Assembly: GCA_003153055.1 (NCBI GenBank)
Contig: PMBV01000027.1
Span: 30,408-64,423, forward strand
Direction: 5' to 3'
From: Myxococcales bacterium
GTDB lineage: Bacteria; Myxococcota; Myxococcia; Myxococcales; Myxococcaceae
DNA: 34,016 nt
Within the stretch, counting starts at the first letter, position 1. Each line of letters begins with the position of its first letter. Both the position numbers and the translations under genes were made by a program. The notes below the pieces were generated by a model. The model made no database searches, had not been told where the DNA came from, and was given only the letters and a program-made list of their open reading frames with translations. Below, piece after piece: positions 1-7,898 of this stretch.

Positions 1-1124
1 GCGAGGAGGTTGGTCTGGAAGGCGATCTCGTCGATGGTGGTGATGATGTCCACGATCTGCCGAGAGGCCGTCGCCATCTCGCCCATCGCGGTGATGGCCG
101 ACTCGGCCACCGTTTGCCCCTTCTCGGCGGCCTGCCGACTGTCGCTCGCCAGCCCCGTCGCCTGCTGGGCGTTCTGGCTCGTCTGCTTCACCGTCGAGGT
201 GATCTCCTCGAGGCTCGCGGCCGTCTCCTCGAAGCCCGACGCCTGCTCGGCGGCGCCGCTGGAGATCTCCGTGGCGGCGGAATTGAGCTCGGCGGCGGCG
301 GTGGTGAGCTCCCTGGCCAGCGTCTCGACGTTGCGGAGCGCCGACGACACGTTCTCGACCATGTGGTTCACCGCCAGGGCGAGCCGGCCGAACTCGTCGT
401 GTGCGTGGTAGTCGACCCGGTGAGTGAAGTCGCCCCGCCCGATGGGCTCGAGCTGGGCGGCCACCAGCGCGGCGGGCTGGGCGATGGCTCGGGCGGTGAG
501 CCACATGACCAGCGCCACGATGGCGGTCATGAGCGCGGCCAGCCCCACCGTGATGGCGCGGGTCGACTCGAGGCGGGCCTGCTCGGCACCCCAGGCGTCG
601 TCGATCTCCTTCAGCTCTCGGGCGGCCAGCGACGCGGCGGCGTCGTCCATCGGGCTGACATGCCCGGCTGCCACCTGCAGGTGCGCCAGGCTCTCGTCGT
701 TCTTGCTCGCCAGCGATGCCTTGCGGCCTGCGTCGATGGCGGCCCACCAGGGCCCCATGTGGTCCTCGATGGCCAAGAGGTCGGCCTGGCGGCTCTCCGT
801 GGGCTTGAGCGCCTTGTACCGCTCGAGGGCCTCCACGGCCCGGTGGTGCGACTGTTCGATCTCCTCGCTGGCGGCCCGGCGGAGCTCCATGTCGGCCGTC
901 ATGACGAGGCGCCGCGCGGCGCGCCCGACTCGCACCAACTCGTAGCGCAGTGCTTGAGCCGCGGTCGCCTGGGGCACCTTGATGCGCACGACGGTGGAGG
1001 CGTTCTCTTCGGCCTGCGCCGACGCCGCCCAGGACCACCAGATGATGCCGCCGAAGGGGCCGGCCACCAACAGTGAGGCGAGGAGGAGCTTCTGAGAAAT
1101 TCGCAGGTCGCGATACCAGTTCAT
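1..1124 (-). CDS. Methyl-accepting chemotaxis protein, 3' end cut by window edge
   Basis: Membrane chemoreceptor that would signal to the adjacent CheW/CheA. About 374 residues are visible, reading leftward from ATG 1124. The start MNWYRDLRIS is followed by a hydrophobic segment (about residues 12-33), a helical periplasmic sensor of the four-helix type, a second membrane segment (about 188-212), a HAMP domain containing GRGDFTHRVD and DEFGRLA, and the start of the MCP signalling domain. The frame is open to the window edge, reaching the conserved hairpin tip IDEIAFQTNLLA, so about 150 residues or more lie outside. GAGGGAA sits just before the ATG, and the gene begins 12 bp after cheW, so it is probably the last visible gene of the chemosensory operon. 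The ligand cannot be predicted. Confidence 0.93.
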   Translation of the reverse strand, partial: MNWYRDLRISQKLLLASLLVAGPFGGIIWWSWAASAQAEENASTVVRIKVPQATAAQALRYELVRVGRAARRLVMTADMELRRAASEEIEQSHHRAVEALERYKALKPTESRQADLLAIEDHMGPWWAAIDAGRKASLASKNDESLAHLQVAAGHVSPMDDAAASLAARELKEIDDAWGAEQARLESTRAITVGLAALMTAIVALVMWLTARAIAQPAALVAAQLEPIGRGDFTHRVDYHAHDEFGRLALAVNHMVENVSSALRNVETLARELTTAAAELNSAATEISSGAAEQASGFEETAASLEEITSTVKQTSQNAQQATGLASDSRQAAEKGQTVAESAITAMGEMATASRQIVDIITTIDEIAFQTNLL

Positions 1125-1136
1125 TTCGGTTCCCTC

Positions 1137-1583
1137 TCAGGAGATGACGCGATCGAGCGCGAGCACGATGAGGATGCGTTCGGCCACGCGGCCCAGCGCC
1201 TGGACGAAGCCCTCGGAGACGCCGAGGTCCGGTGGGGGCTCGAGGTCGGTGGCCGCCAGGTCGATGACGTCGCTCACCGCGTCGACCAGGAGGCCCACTT
1301 GCCGGGGGCCCACCGCCACCACGATGATGACCGAGAAGCGGGTGTACTCGGTGGCGCCTAGGCCGAAGCGCTCGCGCACGTCGTACACCGGCACGATGGC
1401 GCCCCTCAGGTTCATCGCCCCCCTGACGTGGCTGGGGGTCTGAGGGAGCACGGTGATGGGCGTCTGCCCTCGAATCTCCTGCACCCGCAAGATGTCGATG
1501 GCGTACTCCTGCTCCCCGACCCGGAAGGCGAGGTACTGCTGGCGGTCACTCACCACGGCGGCGGCAGCACTGGTGCGGCTCAT
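1137..1583 (-). CDS. cheW: CheW chemotaxis adaptor
   Basis: 148-residue scaffold protein linking receptors to CheA. The single CheW domain fills the protein: YLAFRVGEQEYAIDILRVQE near residue 18, then MNLRGAIVPVYDVRERFG and VGLLVDAVSDVIDL, all standard CheW landmarks. The ATG overlaps the cheA stop in an ATGA arrangement, so translation is coupled and roughly equal amounts of CheA and CheW are expected. It lies between cheA and the membrane MCP in the same orientation. The length is normal for a minimal CheW and nothing is missing. Confidence 0.96.
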   Translation of the reverse strand: MSRTSAAAAVVSDRQQYLAFRVGEQEYAIDILRVQEIRGQTPITVLPQTPSHVRGAMNLRGAIVPVYDVRERFGLGATEYTRFSVIIVVAVGPRQVGLLVDAVSDVIDLAATDLEPPPDLGVSEGFVQALGRVAERILIVLALDRVIS

Positions 1584-3628
1584 GCGAGAGCCTCCTTTGA
1601 GCTCGCCAGGCCTTGCATGAGCTGCTCGCGATCTTCACGAGAGCGCACGTTGCCGAGGCGGGCGAGGGCCTGAACGTCGAGAATGAACGAGACGGCGCCG
1701 TCACCGAGAATGGTCGCGCCGAGGAGCCCATCGAGCTTCTGGAAGTTGGGCTCCAAATTCTTGATGACGTACTGCGACTTTCCCATCAGCTCGTCGGCCA
1801 GCATGGCGAAGTGGACGTTGCCGGCCTCGAGCACCACCGCCAGGGGCCGGGTGTTGGCCGCTCCGTCGTCGGCCACGCTGAGCAGTCGCCCCAGGCGGAG
1901 CAGCGGGAGGGCCTCGCCGCGCACCAGCACCACCTCGGCGCTCGAGAGGAGCTGCTTCACCGCGTGGCCCTTCTGCAGCGAGAGGGTCTCGACGACCTGG
2001 TTCAAGGGCAACACGAACGTCGACCCGCCGACCCGCACGGCCATGCCATCGAGGATGGCCAGCGTCAGCGGGACGGTGAGGCGCACCCGCGTGCCCTGGC
2101 CGTGGGTGGTGGCGATGGCGACGTGGCCGTTGAGCTCGTCGACCGCGCGCTTGACTACATCCATGCCCACGCCACGGCCCGAGAGCCCGGTCACCGCCTC
2201 GGCGGTCGAGAAGCCGGGAGCGAAGATGAGCTCGTGCACCTGCTCGTCGCTGAGGGCGGCCCCTTCGGCGATGAGCCCCCGCTCCACCGCCTTGGCGCGG
2301 ATCCTCGCGGTCTCGAGGCCTTTCCCGTCGTCGGCCACGTCGACGATGACATTGCCCCCCTGGTGCCGGGCGCTGAGGGTGATGCGGCCCGCTCGCGCCT
2401 TGCCCGCAGCGACCCGCGCGTCGGTGCCCTCGAGGCCGTGATCGGCGGCGTTGCGTACCAGGTGGGTGAGGGGGTCGGCGAGCAGCTCGACCATGCTCTT
2501 GTCGAGCTCGGTCTCTTCGCCCACCGTCACCAGTTGAATCTCCTTGCCCAGGTTGACCGAGAGGTCGCGCACCAGCCTGCGGAAGCGCCCGAAGATGGAG
2601 CCAATGGGCACCATGCGAATGTTCATCACCCGGTCCTGCAGCTCGCGGGTGTGGCGCTCCATGTCGGCCACCGACTCCCTCAGCCGGGGCAGCTCGGCCA
2701 CGGTGAAGTCGAGCAGGCTGCGGGAGATCATCGCCTGCGAGATGACGAGCTCGCCCACCAGATTGACGAGCTTGTCGACCTTCTCGGTGCTGACCCGCAA
2801 GGTCGAGGCGTCAGCCGCCGACGAGCTCTTGGGGTGCTCGGTGGGCGCGCGGGGAGCCGGGCCGGGGGCCACCTCGCTCGCCTTGGGGCCGCTCGAGGGC
2901 AGCGCCTCAAAGGCCGGAGCCGGCTGGGTGCAGGTGAGCTCGAGGTCGCACATGTCCTCGACGAAGAGGAACACCTCGCGCAGGCGACGCTCATCGGCGT
3001 CGGTGACGAACTCGACGCGCCAGCCGAGGTAGCACTTCTCGGGGTCGAGCTCGGCGAAGGGGGGCACCGCGTCGAGGAGCACGTCGATGCGCGCCTCGCC
3101 CAAGGTCCTCAGCTCGCGGAGCACGAGCGCCGGGTTGATGCCGAAGCCGAAGGTCTCGGGCCGAGGGCGAAAGACGATGGTCCAGCTCCGTCGAGTGTTG
3201 GGGGGCGGAGCCGCGGGTGTCGGCGCGCTCGAGGCACCGGCGGGCGCTGGCGAGGAGGCGTCGAGGAGCGCCACCATCTGGGTGACATCGGGCGGCGGCG
3301 CGTCGGTGCGAGCCGCCTCGAGGCACGTGCTGAGCAGGTCGGTGGCCTCCAGGAGCTGGCTGGTGCCGTCGTGGGTGACGGTGGTATGCCCGGCGCGCAG
3401 CCCGTCGAGCACGTTCTCCATCGCGTGGGTGAGGCGGGTGACGGCGTCGAAGCCCAGAATGCCGCTCGAGCCCTTGATGGAATGGGCGGCCCGGAACAGG
3501 GCGTTGAGGAGTTCCTGGTCCTCGGGCCGTGTCTCGAGCTCGAGGAGCCGCTCCTCGAGGGTCTTGACGTGTTCCCGGCCCTCCTCGAAGAAGGTGGCGT
3601 GGAACTGCTTGAGCTCGTCGAGTTCCAT
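1580..3628 (-). CDS. cheA: CheA chemotaxis histidine kinase
   Basis: 682-residue cytoplasmic sensor kinase. The N-terminal HPt domain carries the phospho-acceptor His49 in AAHSIKGSSG. A Pro/Ala-rich linker leads to a second conserved module (about residues 145-235, starting WTIVFRPRPETFG), which occupies the P2 position. The P3 dimerisation helices begin TLRVSTEKVDKLVNLVGELV. The P4 ATPase shows an N-box (HLVRNAADHGLE), a G1 box (VADDGKGLE) and a G2 box (GLSGRGVGMDVVK). A CheW-like P5 domain ends the protein. All catalytic motifs are intact. It starts 12 bp after cheY and overlaps cheW by 4 bp. Likely phosphate targets are the single-domain CheY just upstream and the receiver-PP2C protein further upstream; the second is inference. 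Confidence 0.97.
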   Translation of the reverse strand: MELDELKQFHATFFEEGREHVKTLEERLLELETRPEDQELLNALFRAAHSIKGSSGILGFDAVTRLTHAMENVLDGLRAGHTTVTHDGTSQLLEATDLLSTCLEAARTDAPPPDVTQMVALLDASSPAPAGASSAPTPAAPPPNTRRSWTIVFRPRPETFGFGINPALVLRELRTLGEARIDVLLDAVPPFAELDPEKCYLGWRVEFVTDADERRLREVFLFVEDMCDLELTCTQPAPAFEALPSSGPKASEVAPGPAPRAPTEHPKSSSAADASTLRVSTEKVDKLVNLVGELVISQAMISRSLLDFTVAELPRLRESVADMERHTRELQDRVMNIRMVPIGSIFGRFRRLVRDLSVNLGKEIQLVTVGEETELDKSMVELLADPLTHLVRNAADHGLEGTDARVAAGKARAGRITLSARHQGGNVIVDVADDGKGLETARIRAKAVERGLIAEGAALSDEQVHELIFAPGFSTAEAVTGLSGRGVGMDVVKRAVDELNGHVAIATTHGQGTRVRLTVPLTLAILDGMAVRVGGSTFVLPLNQVVETLSLQKGHAVKQLLSSAEVVLVRGEALPLLRLGRLLSVADDGAANTRPLAVVLEAGNVHFAMLADELMGKSQYVIKNLEPNFQKLDGLLGATILGDGAVSFILDVQALARLGNVRSREDREQLMQGLASSKEALA

Positions 3629-3640
3629 GACAGCCCCCCG

Positions 3641-4006
3641 TCAGGGCACGACTTTTTTCACGATGGTGAGCAGCTTGTCGGGGTCGAACGGCTTGGTGAG
3701 CCACCCGGTGGCACCGACGGCCCGGCCCTGCTGCTTGCGCTCATCGCTCCCCTCGGTCGTCAGCATCAGCACCGGGGTGAAGCGGCAGGCTGGCAGGCCC
3801 CTCACTGCCTTGATGAACGAGATGCCGTCCATCACCGGCATGTTGAGGTCGGTGATGATGAGATCGAACTTGCTCGCCGAGAGGCGGCCGAGGGCCTCTT
3901 GCCCGTTGCCCGCGCGGGTGACGGAGAAGCCGGCCTTGGTCAAGGTGAAGCTCACCATCTCTTGCATGGTGGCGGAGTCGTCAACGACGAGGGCAGACCG
4001 AGGCAT
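3641..4006 (-). CDS. cheY: CheY-like single-domain response regulator
   Basis: 121-residue stand-alone receiver. The acidic pair is Asp9/Asp10, the phospho-acceptor Asp53 is in ITDLNMPVMDG, the conserved Thr is in MLTTEG, and Lys105 is in LTKPFDP. All residues needed for phosphorylation by CheA are present. The start ATG lies 1 bp beyond the upstream STAS gene stop and is preceded by CGGAG at good spacing. It is followed 12 bp later by cheA. It may be a classical output regulator, or a phosphate sink competing with the receiver-phosphatase encoded at 4418-5569. Confidence 0.95.
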   Translation of the reverse strand: MPRSALVVDDSATMQEMVSFTLTKAGFSVTRAGNGQEALGRLSASKFDLIITDLNMPVMDGISFIKAVRGLPACRFTPVLMLTTEGSDERKQQGRAVGATGWLTKPFDPDKLLTIVKKVVP

Positions 4007-4007
4007 C

Positions 4008-4268
4008 TCAGCGCTCCGAGGGAATGACGACGTTCAGCGCCGTCGAGGTGAGAAAGTCGGCCAGCGCGGGTGACGCGTCGAGGTGCACTGCGCGGCCAGA
4101 GAGGGTGAGCGCCGCGAGCAGTTGGCCACCTGCCGCGTCGACGTGCTCCACCGCCCGGCCGTCGATGCACAGCTCGCCGGGCGCTTCGAGTGCGCGTCGG
4201 AGCGCCTCGTAGACCTGACGCACGACCGTGACGTCGAACGTGGCGGGCAGCGAGAGGGTGGCGTCCAT
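4008..4268 (-). CDS. STAS-domain protein (anti-sigma-antagonist-like), chemotaxis operon
   Basis: 86-residue protein that fits a minimal STAS domain: N-terminal strand TFDVTVVRQVYEALRRAL, strand GELCIDGRAV, then HVDAAGGQLLAALTLS at the place where the STAS phospho-site loop and helix lie. The residue usually phosphorylated is occupied by the sequence DAAGG with no Ser or Thr, so it may act without phosphorylation, as many STAS partners in chemosensory operons do. I chose the ATG at 4268; the frame is open further upstream but the longer reading is Arg/Pro-rich and unlike a protein. There is no clear Shine-Dalgarno sequence. It is followed by cheY after 1 bp. A 149-bp gap separates it from the receiver-phosphatase gene upstream. 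Confidence 0.75.
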   Translation of the reverse strand: MDATLSLPATFDVTVVRQVYEALRRALEAPGELCIDGRAVEHVDAAGGQLLAALTLSGRAVHLDASPALADFLTSTALNVVIPSER

Positions 4269-4417
4269 GGCTCGGCCAGGCGGTGCAGGAACCGATCCGC
4301 GCGGGGGCGGTGGCAACACAGCCTGATTGAGAAGAGTTTCCCCAGATGACGCCGTGTCAGCGTCGACCCTTTGGTGGGTCGGGCTGTCGGAGTGCTGACG
4401 ACGCCGATGGTGGCGGC
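4269..4417 (-). other. Intergenic gap with small hairpin, possible internal promoter
   Basis: 149 bp without a gene inside an otherwise tightly packed minus-strand operon. It contains the inverted repeat CGACCC / GGGTCG (4365-4370 and 4377-4382, 6-nt loop). The base composition is less GC-rich than the flanking genes. No T-run follows the hairpin, so a classic intrinsic terminator is not supported. The gap is the natural place for a second promoter driving STAS-cheY-cheA-cheW-MCP, but I cannot identify convincing -35/-10 boxes. Confidence 0.35.
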
Positions 4418-5569
4418 TCACACCCGCACCTCGAGGGCAGACACGTCGTCTGACTGGAGGCCCTCGGAGAACTCGCTGGTCGCGTCCAGGAGTGCCGAGA
4501 AGGCGAGCTCGGGCGGCCCGCTGGTGAGCGCGGCGTGGAGTCGGGTCGAGCCGAACATCTCGCCCAGTGGGCTCTGGCACTCCACCACCCCGTCGGAGAC
4601 GGTGAAGACGCGCTCGTCGGCCTCGACCTCGAGGGTGTCGAGCTCGGCCACGAAGGTGCTGGTGATGGCGAGGGGCAGGTTCTTCGAAGGGAAGGTGGTG
4701 AGCTGACCGTTGGCGCGGAGCAGGAGTACGTCGGGCATGCCGGCGTTGCACACGGTGAGGTGGTGGCGCTGGGCGTCGAGCTCGAGGGCGGCGGCGGCGC
4801 AGAAGAGGCGGGGCGGCAGGTTGGCCTTGAGCTCCTCGTTCATGGCCGCCAGCATGCTGGGCAGGTTCATGCCTTCGCGCGTCTTTCGGTAGAAGAGCGT
4901 GGTGAGCGGCACGGTGCCGATGGCCCCCGAGAGCCCGTGGCCGGTCACGTCGGCCAGCATCCACCGAAAGCCCCCGTCGGGCATGTGGGCGGTGAGCACG
5001 ACGTCACCGTTGAACATCGACAGAGGCGAGGCCGCGACCTTGACCCGGGGGTCGCCGATGGCGCCGCGCTCCAAGATGCGAGCGAACACCTCCTGCGCCA
5101 GCGCGTGCTCCTCCTCGGTCTTCTGGCGGTAGATGCTGAGCTCGCGCATCTGGTCCCTCAGCCGCTCCTGCATGTCTCGAATGCGGAGAAAGACCGAGAG
5201 CTTCGAGTCGAAGACCCTGGGGTTGAAAGGCTTGGAGAGGAAGTCGTCGGCGCCGTGGGCCAACCCGTCGACCAGCGTGGGAATCTCGTCGAGGCCGCTC
5301 ACCAGGAGGATGGGCACGAAGCGGTCGCCGGCCATCTCGCGCATCACGCTGGCGGCGTCGACCCCGCTCATCCTCGGCATGTCGACGTCGAGCAAGACGA
5401 AGTCGGGGGTCTCGGCCTTGAATGCCTCCACCGCCTCCACGCCGTCGCTCGCTTCGACGACCTCGAAGCGCCCCCGCAGCGAGCCCACCACGAGGAGACG
5501 CGCCACCCGGTCGTCGTCGGCGACGAGGACCTTGAGCCGCACCCCGGGCAGCCGCGGGGCCCGGCTCAC
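4418..5569 (-). CDS. Response regulator fused to PP2C/SpoIIE-type phosphatase (RsbU/HsbR-like)
   Basis: 383-residue output protein. The receiver domain (residues 11-130) has the acidic cluster ADDD, phospho-acceptor Asp61 in LLDVDMPRMSG, and Lys113 in LSKPF. A helical linker follows (about 131-165). The C-terminal SpoIIE/PP2C phosphatase has metal-binding Asp189 (FNGDV) and Asp207 (MLADVTGHGLSGA), a later SDGVVE and the final QSDDVSALEV, so the metal site looks complete. Such proteins dephosphorylate STAS anti-sigma antagonists when their receiver is phosphorylated. The start is a GTG overlapping the stop of the upstream ATPase (GTGA), with GGGAG 9 nt before it. The two STAS proteins in the cluster are the obvious substrates and CheA the obvious phosphodonor (inference). 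Confidence 0.93.
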   Translation of the reverse strand: MSRAPRLPGVRLKVLVADDDRVARLLVVGSLRGRFEVVEASDGVEAVEAFKAETPDFVLLDVDMPRMSGVDAASVMREMAGDRFVPILLVSGLDEIPTLVDGLAHGADDFLSKPFNPRVFDSKLSVFLRIRDMQERLRDQMRELSIYRQKTEEEHALAQEVFARILERGAIGDPRVKVAASPLSMFNGDVVLTAHMPDGGFRWMLADVTGHGLSGAIGTVPLTTLFYRKTREGMNLPSMLAAMNEELKANLPPRLFCAAAALELDAQRHHLTVCNAGMPDVLLLRANGQLTTFPSKNLPLAITSTFVAELDTLEVEADERVFTVSDGVVECQSPLGEMFGSTRLHAALTSGPPELAFSALLDATSEFSEGLQSDDVSALEVRV

Positions 5570-6435
5570 GGGAGGATTCTCCCGATGACGCGGTTGCCGC
5601 GACCCTCGAAGAAGAGCTCATCGAAGCTCATCAACCGCGCCAGGGCGATGCCTCGGCCGTGGCGGTGCAGGTTCTCAGTGAGCCCGCCGGAGACCACCCG
5701 CGCGAAGTCGAAGCCGGCCCCATCGTCCTCGATGGCGAACTCCACGGCCCCCGACAGGTGGCGCTCGACCGAGACCCGCACCTTGCGGGAGGCCCACTTC
5801 GGGTCGGCCAGGCGCGCTTCGACCTCCCGGTGCCAGCGGCCCTCGCGCAACAGGGCCCGCTTGTCCTCTCCGGTGATCTCCAGGTTTCCGTGCTCGATGC
5901 TGTTGACCAAGAGCTCGAGGAAGCCGCCGATGCGCCGCTCGGGGTTCGAGGCGCAGGCGGCGAGGAGCGAGGCGAGGGCCTCGGCTTCGTCGAGGGTGCG
6001 CAGCTCGAAGTGGGCGTGAGAGGTCAGCGCCGCGGCGCGCTGCAGAATGACGTCGGTGCTCGCCGAGCGCCGGAAGGCGTGGAGGTGGTCGAGCGCACTC
6101 TCGAGCAGCTTGTCGCGGGCGCTGGGCGGCGCCGAGCGAGGCAGGCAGGTGAAGACCCCGGCGTTCGCCGCCATGCCCAGCAGGTCGGCCTTGGGCTCGT
6201 CGACCACCAGCACGACGGTGAAGGGCCTCAGGGCGGCGATGCGCACCACGCCGAGCTGGTCCTCGAGACAGACGCCGTCGCCCACGTCGTAGACCAACAC
6301 CTGCGCCATGGGGTCGGTGGTCACGGCCTGCTCGAGCTCGGCGGCGGCGACCACCGGGTGCGCCGAGTCGGTCGGTGGGGGCCGGCCGACCCAGACGATG
6401 CGGGCCGAGCTCAGCGTTGGCGTGAGGCGGCTCAC
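5566..6435 (-). CDS. Receiver-like domain + RsbW-type HATPase (serine kinase / anti-sigma-like)
   Basis: 289 residues from GTG 6435, which lies 5 bp after the upstream STAS stop. The frame runs further upstream, but only inside the STAS gene. The C-terminal half is a GHKL ATPase of the HATPase_c_2 kind: N-box ELLVNSIEHGN (Glu174, Asn178), G1 box AIEDDGAGFDFA, G2 region HRHGRGIALARL. The first about 120 residues fold-match a receiver only loosely: strand ARIVWVG, VLVYDVGDG with Asp50 where a phospho-acceptor could be, then VVLVVDEP. The usual N-terminal acidic pair and the KP motif are absent, so it is probably a pseudo-receiver. Position between a STAS gene and a PP2C gene suggests the kinase of a partner switch. 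Confidence 0.85.
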   Translation of the reverse strand: MSRLTPTLSSARIVWVGRPPPTDSAHPVVAAAELEQAVTTDPMAQVLVYDVGDGVCLEDQLGVVRIAALRPFTVVLVVDEPKADLLGMAANAGVFTCLPRSAPPSARDKLLESALDHLHAFRRSASTDVILQRAAALTSHAHFELRTLDEAEALASLLAACASNPERRIGGFLELLVNSIEHGNLEITGEDKRALLREGRWHREVEARLADPKWASRKVRVSVERHLSGAVEFAIEDDGAGFDFARVVSGGLTENLHRHGRGIALARLMSFDELFFEGRGNRVIGRILP

Positions 6436-6440
6436 GGTCG

Positions 6441-6734
6441 TCAGACCACGGAGAACAGCCGGTGGAAGTTGGCCAGCTTGAGCACTTCGTTGGGTTGGCC
6501 GGCACCGGCCAGAATCTTCACCCGGCTCGTGTCTTGGCCGACCTTGTCGCGCAAGAGCAAGAGCATGCCGAGGGCCGAGCTGTCCATGTACTCGGCGCCC
6601 GAGAGGTCGACCACGTAGTGGGGCGCGGGTGGTCCCGCCACCGCGTCGTTGAACTGCTTGTAGCAACTGAAGTTGAACCGCCCTTTCACCCTGAGGGTCA
6701 ACGAGCCGTCGCTCTGCTTGGTACTTTCGATCAT
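6441..6734 (-). CDS. STAS-domain anti-anti-sigma-type protein with phosphorylatable serine
   Basis: 97-residue STAS protein. The sequence VVDLSGAEYMDSSALGMLLLLRD is the typical STAS core; Ser52/Ser53 in DSSALG occupy the site that RsbW-type kinases phosphorylate. AAGGAGA stands before the ATG at 6734 and the gene begins 12 bp after the MCP-like gene. The next gene is the HATPase and the one after it the PP2C phosphatase, giving the order antagonist - kinase - phosphatase expected of a partner switch. Unlike the second STAS protein at 4008-4268, this one keeps the phospho-site. Confidence 0.93.
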   Translation of the reverse strand: MIESTKQSDGSLTLRVKGRFNFSCYKQFNDAVAGPPAPHYVVDLSGAEYMDSSALGMLLLLRDKVGQDTSRVKILAGAGQPNEVLKLANFHRLFSVV

Positions 6735-6746
6735 CGGGTCTCTCCT

Positions 6747-7679
6747 TCAGAAGAGCTCGGCGGTTCCGCCATCGAGCGTGTGGTGTTGAACGGTTCCGGG
6801 CTTGTCGAGCGCGCGGCCCAGGTGCCCGAGGAGCCGGTCGAGCTCGTCCCACGCCTGGGGGGAATCGGTCGTCTGCGCCTGGAGCCAGTGGGTCCACAGG
6901 TCGCGGAGGTGGCCGACGCGGTCGCCGACCGTGCCCAGGAGCTGGCTCAAGATGTCCTCGAACTGCATGCCCCGGATGGCGGCGTCGATGTGCTCGTTGA
7001 AGCGGGCCAGCGATTGAGACACCCTGACGTTGGTGGCGTCGAGGCGCTCCATGGTGACCATGACGCCCTGCTGGGCCTCGAGCAGCGAGTTGAGGTCGTG
7101 GGAGGCCAGGCTCGTCACCGCGTCCTTCGCCTCGGCGAGGCTCTGGTGGGTCCCCTGCACCACGTCGCGGATCTGCCCGGAGAACTCGCTGGCGTCGTCG
7201 GCCAGGGACTTGACCTCGTCGGCCACCACCCGGAACGTCTTGCCGGCCTCGCCAGCACGGTGGGCCTCGATGCGCGCGTTGAGGGCGATGAGCCGGGTCG
7301 ACTTCGCCAGCGACTCGATGTGCCCAACGTCGGTGACGATCTCTTCGATGTCCGAGCCCAGGGCCTCGACCCGCGCCACCAACCTCATGCTGTTGTGGCT
7401 CACCGTCACCAGGTCCTTGACGAAGATGTCCAACACCGAGCGCATCTGCGCCAAGAAGCCGAGGGAGCCCTTCTCGCCCTGGAGCTGCCGAGAGATATCC
7501 GCCAACTCCGCCGACTGGGCCGTGAGGTCCTCCCGGAGCCCGTTGAAGCTCTTCACCAGAGCGGGTACGGCCTCCTTCAGCAGCGCTCGTGACCGCTCGA
7601 CGTCGGTCACCAGCGAATCGAACACGTGCCCCAAGAGCTGGCTCAGCGCTGCGTTGGTTGCCCTACCTTGGCTGGTCAT
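6747..7679 (-). CDS. Cytosolic methyl-accepting-chemotaxis-like protein
   Basis: 310 residues, all helical in appearance, with no membrane segment or HAMP. The middle contains a degenerate MCP signalling tip, IESLAKSTRLIALNARIEAH followed by RAGEAGKTFRVVADEVKSLA; the normal tip reads QTNLLALNAAIEAARAGE, so several contact residues differ. The C-terminal part has MQFEDILSQLLGTV and a tail ending in TAELF. It is a soluble signalling protein rather than a membrane chemoreceptor and may report an internal signal or organise the STAS/PP2C components. It is the first gene of the minus-strand operon; AAGGGG lies 4 nt before the ATG. Confidence 0.85.
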   Translation of the reverse strand: MTSQGRATNAALSQLLGHVFDSLVTDVERSRALLKEAVPALVKSFNGLREDLTAQSAELADISRQLQGEKGSLGFLAQMRSVLDIFVKDLVTVSHNSMRLVARVEALGSDIEEIVTDVGHIESLAKSTRLIALNARIEAHRAGEAGKTFRVVADEVKSLADDASEFSGQIRDVVQGTHQSLAEAKDAVTSLASHDLNSLLEAQQGVMVTMERLDATNVRVSQSLARFNEHIDAAIRGMQFEDILSQLLGTVGDRVGHLRDLWTHWLQAQTTDSPQAWDELDRLLGHLGRALDKPGTVQHHTLDGGTAELF

Positions 7680-7898
7680 GACGCCCCTTGCGTGCCCCTA
7701 CGGTGCGAGCGTGGCCTTGAGTGTGTGGTGCGCCTGAATCGCCTTGTTGAAGTCCATCTCCTTGACCCTCTGGGGCTTGTTGGCCCCACCCGGTTTTGCT
7801 CGACCCCAGGAAACCGGGTGTCGGCTCGCGACTGGAGGGCTAGGTTGCAAATGGCACGCCCGTGGTGCCTGCTTCGGTGGGCGGCAGAAAGCTGACGC
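7680..7898. promoter_or_regulatory. Divergent intergenic region with two tandem inverted repeats
   Basis: 219 bp between the chemosensory operon and bioD, so it should hold promoters for both. It contains TGGGGC / GCCCCA (7771-7776 and 7783-7788, 6-nt loop), directly followed by a perfect 9-bp inverted repeat ACCCGGTTT / AAACCGGGT (7788-7796 and 7811-7819, 14-nt spacer). The two share base 7788. They could be operators or mutually exclusive hairpins. I could not assign -35/-10 elements with confidence. Confidence 0.55.

Noticed and set aside
1613..4027. Very long open frame (804 codons) opposite cheA
   Set aside because: Antisense shadow in high-GC DNA; it lies over cheA and cheY, which have full family motifs, and its translation is His/Glu/Gly-rich low-complexity.
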